A stretch of 64,000 nt of DNA, from NCBI GenBank assembly GCA_002116315.1, contig KZ107838.1, forward strand, positions 1,914,576 to 1,978,575, in the 5' to 3' direction. This stretch comes from Epicoccum nigrum (Eukaryota; Ascomycota; Dothideomycetes; Pleosporales; Didymellaceae). How positions within the stretch are numbered: position 1 is the stretch's first letter; every line of letters starts with the position of its first letter. The position numbers and the translations under genes are program-made. Shown piece by piece: positions 1 through 10,322 of the stretch. A model generated the notes under the pieces. That model saw only the letters and a list, made by a program, of their open reading frames with translations, did no database searches and was not told the origin of the DNA.

Positions 1-498
1 GAGTGTACGGGCCAACTGCATGCATGGGTTGTGCAGTCGGTTCGAGCCGATCCCACTGAACCAGTAGAACTTCGGGAAGTGGAGCTTGGTGACGGCGCTG
101 TGCAAGTCAGGGAGAGCGGCCGAAGCCAGGATCGCACCAGCGTAGGTGACATCCGCGGTGGATGCAATGACGAAGGTGCACTCAGCAAGATACTGAAGGA
201 CCTTCTCGTACCAAGTGGCAGGGTTTGTCGAATTGTATTGGACTCCCTTAAGGAAGGAAGGGCGATCTGGCGTGGCAGCATTATCCTCTCGCTCAGAAGC
301 AATGCTGATCTGTTGGGGACCTTAAATAGGCTGTGTTAGTTACACCTATCTGGTGGTGCCCACTGATACCACACTGTGGTAGAAGGGAAGCTTGCCTGAA
401 GCTAGAAGGACATCGATCGGAGATGCGGTAGGCGCAAATGCCGGGGCAGCTGCGTTGAGAGAGGCTATATTCGGGTTAGATCTCGCAAAGAAAAAGGC
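1..498 (-). CDS. Unrecognised protein, 5' part, runs off left edge
   Basis: The minus strand is open from 309 to the window edge, and reads like a real protein (motifs such as WYEKVLQYLAEC, TYAGAILASAALPDLH and KFYWFSGIGSNRLHNP). An exon at 498-370 (43 codons, from AFFFARSNPN to LPFYHSV) joins it in phase across a 60-nt intron at 310-369, which has a CTAAC branch site and a CAACAG acceptor. The 498 border follows a CTTTAG acceptor. A weak first exon from an ATG at 608 to 546 could be joined over a 47-nt intron, but its GTGCAA donor is poor. I do not recognise the family. The start and the 3' end are unresolved. Confidence 0.5.
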
Positions 499-608
499 CT
501 AAAGTCTGACAGATCCACTATTGCTTGCGGTAGAAACAGTTGCACGCCAGCTAAGACTTCCATAGCGACGCGGACTGTGGGCGCAGGTTGTTCTTTTGAC
601 TTACACAT

Positions 609-2128
609 GGTTTTCTACAACGTACAAAAGGCTAGCTGAAGCTGTGCTGGAGGTTGTGAATCGGTAGCTTAGTGAGAGGTCCAATAAAGACCACCAGTTG
701 TAGAGGGTGGAGTGGCAGTGGTGACAATCGGCACGGGTCTGGTTGGGATAATTCGCAAGATGCTAGCCCAAACTTCCTCGAATGTTCTAAATGGAAGCTG
801 TAAGAGAGTCCCTCAGGATGCCTTGATGTTGGCAAGGCTGGAGTGTTGGGGTGGTGAAAAGAAATAGGCGCGGATGAAGCTCTTATAAGGGTCTGGGGAC
901 TTGGTATCATGGACCCCACCACCACGCGCCACAAGAAGCCGAAGTGAAAAGACAAACGCTAACATGTGGTCATGTACCGTGGACAAGAGCCAATCATAAC
1001 AGTGTCGAGCTCTCCGTTCCTGTAAAAGTGCTACTTCACCGCTACCTTTATTTAGAAACTCAGACCACCAATACCCGCCAAGTGCGGGGATATGCTGGAA
1101 CGACGTGGGTCAATTCCTGGTACTGAGACGCTACTGGCCTCGTGCAATACTACCTTATCGTCTGCACTGACTAAGAGCAGGCAAAGGGCAAACGCGAATT
1201 GCGCATGTAGCCTTAAGTTACGCATGTAACCAAAGGCTCTACCTTAGTCGACGCCCAGATGGGAAATGACGGTAATCTCAAGCTCAGTGAGCCAGGAGTC
1301 TTCAGGGACAACCGCTCATAGACAGGCCGCGAGCTGCTTCCACAGTTGATTAAGCATATTCACAATAGCTCGCAGAGTACAAAGTCAGCGCAAGCTCCTG
1401 GGCAGTCAATTACTTTAAAGACGAGTCATGGCCACGCTGTCGATGGGACTGTTCATAACGAAGCTCGTCGCGAGAGGGAAGGAGGGGGAAGGGGGGTTGT
1501 TGACAACAATCCAGGCACCTCGAAGCCTTAGCAATGCCACAACGTGGAATCAGTCACAAGCGAGTACCGAACTCACATACCATCGGCCAGGTAGTCGCAA
1601 AGCTCCCCTCTGGATACATATCAGTGGTAGATATATTGACAGACTGGAGCATACCGGCTCATTGGAGTGAAGCAGCACTTGTAGTGCAGGAGTTTCTGGA
1701 CGTTCTCGCTACCTGAATGACCTATGTGACTCGCAACATGCGTCAGAGGCTCATAAATGATGTGCTGGAGCTCCCCAACATGTCTTTAGATCAAATGAGT
1801 GGCATTTACTTTGCGATGTCCCATGGGCGCGCCATAAGGGCAGATAGATTGCCCGCGGATGAGAAGGACTTTATACTTAGCACCTTCCGTAAGCCAATCT
1901 CCCAAATCCCAGAAAAGAGCTGCCAAATTGGGCTATAACACAGCACAATCGTACCTGGTTTTCATGACTACCTTCCCACGTATCTGGAGGTTTTGAATAC
2001 AGAAGAGCTCAAATTTGCCGTAAATCGTGATTGAGCTCTTGCATTCGGCCCTGAAACCCATGGTGCAGATTGCCAAGCGTATTGTCGAGTCTCAATGTGT
2101 GCAGAATCCTCAATTGGCGAAGGAAAGC
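609..2128. other. Intergenic, no gene seen
   Basis: There are only short ORFs of about 60-107 codons on both strands. None has a recognisable domain, or a splice site that would extend it. The part next to 608 is the likely promoter of the left-edge gene on the minus strand. Confidence 0.5.
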
Positions 2129-2601
2129 TCATGCTTCGTTCGCTCGAGATTGATCGTATTTGGTTGACGTGAAATAGCTGACCGTCACCATCCCACCCAC
2201 ATCATCTGCGGTCCTTTTAGAGTGAACCCCAAGAATCCTCCCCATTTCCCAGATGTTCAACATCGATGTGACGTTGCAGTGCCTGCCTGGCAAGAGCTCA
2301 GACGTGAATTCTTGATAGACGAGGGTATTAACAGATTCTGTTGAGGAGGCGTGGTGAGCGCGGAGGCTCAAGATAGATCCCAGATCGTGGATTTGTAGAT
2401 GTAGTTCCTCATCTCACCAGGCAAGCGCATCAAGTAATCGTTGTGCGTGTCTACGCTGCTGGGATTTGGATCGTATTCGGCGCTTTCGTCCGGAGCCTCG
2501 AGGACATCAAACATGGTGCTGGTCAGTCGATTTATGATCTCTATCGCGTAGAGGACGAAGGCAGGCTGCCTAGATGCATCGCAGTTATTGGACTTCGCCA
2601 T
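2129..2601 (-). pseudogene. Possible remnant of an LPxELRxxIY-type gene
   Basis: A 77-codon minus-strand ORF (2601-2368) ends in MRLPGEMRNYIYKSTIW. This resembles the LPaELRnxIYexxL motif that opens many fungal F-box-like/2EXR-type proteins. It stops with TGA just after that motif. The next ORF (2371-2129) continues with TLVYQEFTSELLPGRHC, which resembles the conserved step downstream in such proteins (a bound-residue-then-EF pattern). No clear GT..AG intron joins the two, so I read this as a decayed or wrongly assembled copy. It could also be chance similarity or a gene with an unrecognised intron. Confidence 0.28.
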
Positions 2602-3405
2602 CTACTTCTGCGTAGCCGGAGCTATCAGGAGGCGATTAATGACATAGAAAGGTTAGAGTGCCCGTCGAATCAATTCAAGTACACGAAAGCGGTCGGGCTG
2701 CTCTATGTTGCTGATCGCAGAAGCTTGAGACATTGTATACAGTATTTGGGAGACGCGTTAGAAATGAATTTCACTATTTATCAGCAGCATCGACTGCAAT
2801 GAGCGTCGAGTTGTCAATTTCTGGCAGCGCTTCACGGTGCACAAGAACGGACCAGCATACTGCGGTTACCTGCATAAGCATGACGTTCGCGCCGCTACTT
2901 CTGGGTACACGAAGCCTCGTTGACGCCTGTGTACCGGCTTGTAGAAGGATTGCACGACCTCGTGGGCACCAGAAAATGTATGCGTATCCCCACAAGTGAC
3001 AAGATGAAGGGCCAGGTAGATAAGCAATTCCAAGGTGTTTGAGTAAGAAGGTCGAATCCACACTTGTGAGGCAGTGGAGCCTGGAGAGATGGGGCGGCTT
3101 AGCAGTGTGGGGCTTCGGGTTTCGCGTCGCGACACCTTGCGAACCCTTGATCCGCTAAGGCCTCCCTTTTGGTAGCACGCTTCAGCTGCGTGCATGGGCT
3201 CTCACTCGGGGTATAATGTTCTCGTCTACGCCCAGACGTTCCTCCCTCGGCCTCCGTGACAATGGATGAACATCCACCAGTCTCTTCACGCGTTTTAATC
3301 AGTGCTACCTGAACCGAAAGTTGTGAAGTAGCAACGTGTAGAGATACCCGCGCACCCCACGATACCCTCCGTCTGCAGTGCACAGAACTGCAGCGCCCCT
3401 GATCA
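2602..3405. other. Intergenic, MFS upstream region
   Basis: About 800 bp upstream of the MFS gene at 3406. ORFs on both strands here overlap each other and match no domain that I know. The last few hundred bases presumably hold the MFS promoter, but I could pick out no defined element. Confidence 0.45.
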
Positions 3406-5076
3406 ATGGCGATACCAGCAATCGATTCCCCGAGAGAGTCGAGTGAAGAGGAAGGACTCCCCTTCCTCAAGCAGCCTTCAGCACCGCAGAAGACAAAGCC
3501 ATGGGTTGTTATGGTGGTTCTGGCATTCGCCCTCATCGCCATCATCGACATGGGCGCTTTTCTTGCCGAGGCCCCTCGAACACGCGTATACGAAGCCAAC
3601 ATCTGCATAAGGCACTATCGAGAGATCGACCCTTCAGTTATTGGCGCAGATGGAACAATACCAGAGAAGCTGTGCAAGGTCGATGAGGTACAGCAAGAGA
3701 TGGCTATGATATTCGGCTGGCAGGAGATGTTCGATGCTATACCAAGCATCTTCTTGGCAATACCTTTCGGTGTGTTGGCAGACAAAGTGGGAAGGAAGTG
3801 GATCTTCACTGCCAGTTTGATGGGACTGCAGCTAAATAGCGCTTGGGTGCTGGGGATATGTAGGTGGAACTTCAGCCCACAGTGTGAATCGCGGACAATG
3901 TTGACAGTTCCAGGCTACTTCAAGGACTTGCCATTACAGCTGACATGGCTGTCGTCAGCATTCTACCTAATTGGCGGAGGGCCAATTGTCGCAGCAGCCA
4001 TAGGCATCACGATGATATCCGACATTGCGCCCCCAGAGAAGCGCACGACAATCTTCCTATACTTGACCGCTTCCGTACTGCTCGCGGAGATTGTAGCACC
4101 CCTCATGTCTGCACGGCTTATGGAAATAGGCGATTGGTACCCTCTAGTGCTCGCGCTGATCTTTCAGCAATGCGGAGTGTTGCTCGCTGTGTTCTTTCCA
4201 GAAACCTTGCACCTGCGTGATCAATCAAGACACAACGAGAGCGTCAAGCCAGTCCAAACAAAGCCCAAGGCTCACGCATTCAGCCCAAGGCAACAGATTC
4301 GTCACTTCCAAGACGCGTTTCAATTTCTCAAAAGTGATCGGATGCTGGCGCTGGTAGTTTTCACCTTCATGGCCAATAGGCTTGGTCGGCAAGGTGTAAC
4401 TCTGCTTGTGCGTTATGCTTCTAAACGCTATAATTGGGAGATCAAGCAAGCCGCATATCTCTTATCGTTCCGTGCAGCGACGAACTTGGCCGCAGTTGCC
4501 ATCTTTCTTCCTCTCACCAACCACGTGCTGCTTAAGTATGTCAGACTGCCATCGCATTGGGCCGACCTTTGGATAGCGCGCGGTTCCATTATCCTTACCG
4601 CCATCTCATTTCTCATTATTGGACTCGCTGGGCATCCCGCTCTTCTGATCATCGGCCTCATGGTCTATAACCTAGGCACGGGCTACAATGCTGCCATGCG
4701 GTCGGTGTCAATACACGTCGTTGGTGGACAGTCAAGTCCGGATATTGGCAAGCTGATGAGTACCATTGCTATTGTGGAGAGCTTTGGTGCACTGGTCGCT
4801 GGTCCGCTTCTCAATGAGCTATTCCAGTGGGGTATGGCTCTGGGTGGTGTCTGGCTAGGCCTGCCTTTTTTGGCGGGCATGCTTGTATTCGCCGGCCTCT
4901 CATATGTAACCTTCAGAATCGATGTGGGTGGCAGAGAGCTTGCATATACTGAAGTTCAAAGCGAGGATGAAGACGAGGTTCTTGAGCTCCAAGGACGAGC
5001 CAGCACATCCGCTCTCGATCAAGAGACCTTATTTCGACAGTCTTTATCCAGAGATTCTGTACATCTGCATCGTTAA
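3406..5076 (+). CDS. MFS transporter, fungal PCFT/TetA-like group
   Basis: A membrane transporter of the major facilitator superfamily; its substrate cannot be told from sequence. The open frame is 556 codons. A hydrophobic first helix (residues 31-52) is followed by a long extracytoplasmic loop with Cys residues. The MFS motif A, GVLADKVGRKW, lies near residue 125, and PETLHL closes the N-terminal half. Helices resume after a hydrophilic centre, and the tail is acidic and serine-rich. A possible 54-nt intron at 3860-3913 (GTAGGT..TTCCAG) is a multiple of three with no stop. Removing it joins VLGIC to YFKDLPLQ and gives a more typical helix-loop, so the spliced product would be 538 aa. The family is clear; the transported compound is unknown. 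Confidence 0.85.
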   Translation: MAIPAIDSPRESSEEEGLPFLKQPSAPQKTKPWVVMVVLAFALIAIIDMGAFLAEAPRTRVYEANICIRHYREIDPSVIGADGTIPEKLCKVDEVQQEMAMIFGWQEMFDAIPSIFLAIPFGVLADKVGRKWIFTASLMGLQLNSAWVLGICRWNFSPQCESRTMLTVPGYFKDLPLQLTWLSSAFYLIGGGPIVAAAIGITMISDIAPPEKRTTIFLYLTASVLLAEIVAPLMSARLMEIGDWYPLVLALIFQQCGVLLAVFFPETLHLRDQSRHNESVKPVQTKPKAHAFSPRQQIRHFQDAFQFLKSDRMLALVVFTFMANRLGRQGVTLLVRYASKRYNWEIKQAAYLLSFRAATNLAAVAIFLPLTNHVLLKYVRLPSHWADLWIARGSIILTAISFLIIGLAGHPALLIIGLMVYNLGTGYNAAMRSVSIHVVGGQSSPDIGKLMSTIAIVESFGALVAGPLLNELFQWGMALGGVWLGLPFLAGMLVFAGLSYVTFRIDVGGRELAYTEVQSEDEDEVLELQGRASTSALDQETLFRQSLSRDSVHLHR

Positions 5077-5429
5077 GCCAGTTCAGTAAGTAATCTATTC
5101 GGCAATTTTTCCAACGTTGGTTTTGCGAACACTCTGACTAAATGCATTGCTCACGTGAATCAATCGTTCCTTCCGTCTGGTGCGCATCCGGCAGCGTGCT
5201 CCCTCAGCTATCTCAATACGCAGCAAGTACAAGGACAGACCGCGTTCGCCATGAGTGAATGGGTAACAGCGACTGGTCCTTTTCGAAGCTGGCACTCACC
5301 TGCGCAAGCCCTACCTGTACTCTTCACAGTTCAGATCACATCTAGTAAACACTCCTTTAGGAAAGCTTTGCTACCTTGGATGTTGTCTTACCGTTCTACT
5401 TCACTGTCGATTAATTTTACCTCGCCTCA
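5077..5429. other. Intergenic 353 bp
   Basis: This short spacer lies between two genes in the same direction. It must hold the 3' end of the MFS transcript and the promoter of the serine-rich gene. I see no defined element. Confidence 0.4.
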
Positions 5430-8400
5430 ATGCTTGCACGAGCGTCCAGCGACGCCGGCACTCGCCTTCGACGATCCAAGTCCGCCTCGGTTGTTCACCG
5501 ATCCTGTCCACCCGTCATCGAGTCTTTGGACCCAGACATAGCGCATCACCATGCCATTGCGGCCGCTACGGCGGCATTTGCTCGGTCCCAAACACAACGG
5601 TCTACCGAACGCAAAGGCGATCGTAGCAATGAGCTTCGCAGGGCAAGGAGTACTACAAGCCGCAAGTCACTCACATCGCAGGGCAGCCACTTTCCCCCAC
5701 GGGGGCTGAGCGTACGATCCGTACCGCCGCCGAAAAGCACACAAATTTTCAGCCTCGATGGTCTTTCCACCGCGTCTGCATCGCGTGCAGAACAAACCTC
5801 CAGCTTCGAACCCACGCCTATCAGTCAAAGGCCACTTTCATCTCCAGTTCCTGTGTCAGCGCAATCATCGCTTGCCTCTAGTGATCATGCACGACCTACG
5901 TCTCAAGCGAAGTCACGTCGAGGCATAGCTTCTTCCATCACGTCTCAGCAAATTCGGAAAGCACGCTCCATGTACTATGCCAGCAGTGTACAGACCGGAT
6001 CACCTATCGCACGCCCGCCAGCCAAATACCTGACGACTCCGCCATCCTTCGATACCAGCCCTGTGTTGGTGGCTGCACCAAAAGCCTATATACCCACACG
6101 AGGTACCGGTCCATCTCCGCTGGCTGTGCCTCGCGTCCCAGTACCTGTTGCGCCAGGGGAGACAATCGACAACGCTCGGGACCGATATTTGCAAGACTTC
6201 CAACGACAGACCGTCAAACATAAGCCATCAATATTCTTGGCGCCATTCAAGAAGAGACAAGACAGATCGAAAGAGAGAACCAAGCGTCCCATATCAGCTG
6301 TCACACCGGCAGCCGCTACGACCTTACAGTTCGTGGATGATTCAGTGGTCGACATCACGGTGAACGACTTCATGCCACAGTCAGACCCAAAAGACAAACG
6401 TTCTTTCTCCGGTTTGTTGAAGAAAACAATAAGAAAAGTCTTTCGACGAACGTCCAAGCAGTCACCAAATCTTCCAGTTCAACAGATTGAAGCGAGTCGA
6501 GATTATTTTACGGATGCTGTTGATCTGACAACAAACGATCATGCCGACATACCGAGTCCTGATGAGAAACTGCTCCAACGAGTCCGATCTCGTACTCCAT
6601 CTATGGACAGAGGATGTTCGCAAACCAGGCGATCTGCCTCCCGCAGTAGCAGCAAAGAGAGTGCGCATAGCAACCGCTCACTTTACAGTGACGCCAATGT
6701 CTCACAGCCAATCACCTCACGGGTCACGAGCTGGGATACCTCAGCCTCGGGGGAGACGCTCACACAACGCGCAATGAAGCGTTTGACCGTGATACATGAG
6801 TCAAAGGACAGCATGGGGAGTCTCGTTGAGAGGTCAGCTTCGACAGCTACCCAAAAGAAGTCTCTGCATCTTCCTTCCTTCTCAGCCTTCAATGATCCCA
6901 TGCACATGGAAAGCCTTGCAGAGGAGGCTTCGACGCCTCCCGTTGATCCAAAACGGGTCTTTTCGGCCCTCAAGCGCGAGATCGATGCGACTAACTCGAG
7001 CGTAGCTCTTCCCAAACATGATGAGCCAGAGCTCAATCCAGAAACAGAGTATGACATCTTCGAGTCAAGTGAGACCAAAAATCTGCATCTGGATGCGCGC
7101 GATTTGCACACTAGTGCCAGCAAAGATCTGGAAATGCCCAGGATGAGTGAGCCGCACGTCTTGTCTTATCGACCAGGAAGTGTAGCCGCTCGCAGTACGC
7201 AGTCCAAGAAAAATTCTATCAAATCATTTGGACAAGCTATGAAATCCACGATACGCAAGGTCACGCCAGGTGAACGTCCATCGTCGCCTCGCCCGGATGG
7301 GCTGGACGGTCACCAAACGGACAAACACACACCATCAACAATTGTTTCTTCCAAGTCGCCGAGTGATAATGAGGGCCGCACAATCATGTTCAAAAAACTT
7401 CAATTTCCTAAGAAAAGGTGAATGCGCAAATGCCCTGCTTCTGTGGGGTTTATCTCTGATTAACACTTGCTAACTTCAGCAGGAATCCGATAGTCCAACG
7501 GGATGTTTGCGTCGAGAAGTCTACGCCGACCGCTGAGCAAATCGAGGTACGAGTAGCAAAGGCAAAGGCTCGTTGGCAGACCCCCTTGGACGAAAACGTC
7601 ATACCTCAATTCCCATGCGAAACCAATCGACTTCATATAGCGACTTCTGATGTCGCTTGTCAGCATCGTTTGGAACAAGATGTAGCTTGCAAGGCACCGG
7701 TCTCACCACAATCGCATAAGAGGCTACCATCAAGGTCTTCGCAGATGCCAATGTCTCCCAGCGTCTACTCTCGTAACACTGACGGAGTGAGCCTTCATCT
7801 TAACGACAGCGTCATGTCTCTGGAGAACCCGCATGAGTATGCGCCTACCACCCAGGAAGGCTCTGCTCTCATACTGACTAGTCAATCCGTGCGAAGCTAT
7901 GTGATTGGGTCACCGTCTCCAAATCACCCAAGCTCAACGCAATCCAGCCGTGACTGGAAAGCCTGGCTCTCGCACGAAGTTTCTAGCTTTGAGACAGCAG
8001 GTCAGGAAGACTTGAAGTTTTATGACAAGCCCGAAGCATTCCAGTGTCAAGTAAAAAATGGCGCGTTTCAATCCATACGCCCCCAGCCAGGTGAATCCGA
8101 AGATACAACAGTCATTGTGCGAGGATCATTGGACAAATCGACACTTCGAGCATACCCACGGAGTCCATCAACGCCTTCATTAGAACAGCAGCTCAACAAG
8201 GCTTCTGACCCCAGGGATCAGGTGGAAAAGATCAAGAACATAGTCAAAGGTACCAAGGAAGACCAACGTACATTGAAGAGCTCGTCGCCTGGTCGAACAA
8301 GGCCTTCCCATCAAGTCTCATCTCAGCAGCGTTCGACCCCAGCCTGCTCTACTTCCCACTCACGCGAAGATCGCTCAACGTCAACACCGGGTAGTACGAC

Positions 8401-9232
8401 TTCTCTACCGCAGCCTCTTCCCGGAACGCCAAAATCTGCGCGCATGATGGATCGTTTCCCATTTCTCGACACAGGGAAGCGCTCGAGCAGTCGGAACTCC
8501 AGTGGCTCGTATCAATCAAAGTCGCCAAGGGATAGCTGGGGAGCGCCATTGAAGTCAGCGAAGTCAACATCCGGATTGGAATCGTCATATCACAACAGTT
8601 CTGGTTCGAATACTGACAAAGCGCGAAGCAGTACGTTGCATCCAGCTTACACCTCACAAAATAGCAAGGAAAACATGACACCACCATCAATGTCCAGGCA
8701 TCAGAGATCGAATGCATCACCTCTGCGACCTATGTCAAGACCCAAGTCAGCGCTACCTCTGTCGCCGACAAATCCAGGTCGGCGTGCGGCTAACGCTGCT
8801 GATCACACAACAGAATTGAACGAGACCAACTCGGCTAAAAGCGTCTCGTATCCAACTGAAACAATTGTTGCCCGCGCTAATATTCGCGTTACTGTACGAC
8901 CTCTGTCATCCGAGAAGCTCCCGCGCCGGCCCAGAAGTGCTTTTGATCTTCGAAATACGCCTCCACCTCGTCCAGCTTCGGAGTTCCGCCACTCTGCGGC
9001 GCCAGTCATGATCTCTTCAACGTTGTCTGATCAACATGTCGGTTCCGACGTTGGCGCAGAGATGTCAGTCAAACCCACGACAACCTTGGGTCAGCGTTTT
9101 GGAAGTGTAACGCCTGGTCAGAAAATGGCTGAGCGCTTTTTGAAGGACAGGAAGAGTGTTGCGGTCCTTGAGCGGGGAGTCAGACGGGGCACAGGCAAGA
9201 TCGTCAGGGAGGACACACCTGCATTTCTCTGA
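5430..9232 (+). CDS. Serine-rich disordered protein, two exons
   Basis: Exon 1 is 5430-7417 and exon 2 is 7483-9232. The intron, 7418-7482, has a GTGAAT donor, a GCTAAC branch site and a CAGCAG acceptor; using the first CAG instead adds one residue. The joined protein is about 1245 aa. It is dominated by Ser, Pro, Thr and basic residues, with no signal peptide or membrane segment, and looks mostly disordered. Islands that look conserved include ARDRYLQDFQRQTVKHKPSI, a basic LLKKTIRKVFRRTSK segment followed by VQQIEASRDYF, a second KSTIRKVTPG segment, and a C-terminal block with QRFGSVTPGQKMAERFL. Short basic amphipathic segments in a disordered scaffold suggest a membrane- or cytoskeleton-associated adaptor, but this is inference. 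I do not recognise an assigned function. Confidence 0.8.
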
Positions 9233-10322
9233 AGGCCGACGAGATCCTGGTGTCTCGTGTGGTTGTGAAGTGGCGAAGCTGTTATAGATACTTTACGGGA
9301 GGCTCGGGCAATGGGATCATGGCGGTTTACAGGCTGCTATCTTATTTTGCTTACTTTGGGGGGTTGGGGGGTTTTAACTGGCATGCAACGATATAGTGCG
9401 TAGGGATACTTACAGTGATATTCAATACTATACACTCTAGCCTACCATGTTTTGTCGTGATTGAAGCTTCACTGTGCACATGGATCATATGAATCACGCC
9501 CGTGCGATGCAAACCGTCCAACGGGCTTCAGAGAACTATATCACTCTGAAGAAACTTCGGCCTTTCTGCAGCAGTCTTGTATACTACGCGGGCGGCAACT
9601 TCGCCACAGCTTGTGTCCAGCCAGATTCGGGATTACCCTCGATCACTGACCCTTCTTGGAGGCTTCAGTTTGGTTTCCGATCGTCCAGTGGCTACTGGAC
9701 TTCGTGCCTTGGAGGCGTCCAAGGGGGAGCGCGGAGAGGTGATAGCGTCGACGAGGATGGTTGTAGGCGCCTGGAGTAAGGGCTGGTATAGATGGTTATG
9801 GGAAATTTGGTTGTCATTGCGCTCTGCTGTTGTTTTACTGACTGCATTGCTCACGATCTCCTTTGTCACGGCATCTTCTTTTTGGTCTTTTGCTTTTGGC
9901 TTGTCAATGCGCTACAGTGCTTTGCTTTGGGAGGAAAGATGGTTCTTCTTGGAGTTCACTGCTGTAGGCATAACGATGGAGAGTATCATCTGTGTCGGGC
10001 GGGGTGTGGTGGGTGGTTTGTTTTGAAAGGGCGGAGGATGGGGGCGTATGAAGGGTGGTGGGAGTGGGGGTGTCGGCGTTGGTGATGGTATATCTCCGGT
10101 CAGGATGTGATTCACAATTGTAACGAGCGTTTTCTGGATTAAGAGATATGTCATAATAGTTGACGAATTTTCTGGCGATTCGAGATAAAGCAGAGGCAGG
10201 GCGAATGTCTCGGGCTCGGCTGATGTCTCGACGTCATTACCCTAGTCCCAAGAGGCTCTGATTTGTGCGGGTTCGGATATATTGAGAGGTTGCATGGGAC
10301 TTTCACTCTCGTCTGCCTCAGT
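9233..10322. other. Intergenic, no gene seen
   Basis: There is a 150-codon plus-strand ORF at 9577-10026, but it has no recognisable motif and overlaps other ORFs of similar size. The stretch sits between convergent genes, so it should hold two 3' ends. Confidence 0.4.

Noticed and set aside
3099..3608. 169-codon minus-strand ORF over the MFS start
   Set aside because: It is antisense to the MFS N-terminus, with no recognisable domain.
9577..10026. 149-codon plus-strand ORF with a hydrophobic stretch
   Set aside because: No domain, no splice partners, and overlapping ORFs on both strands. The hydrophobic patch comes from a T-rich tract.
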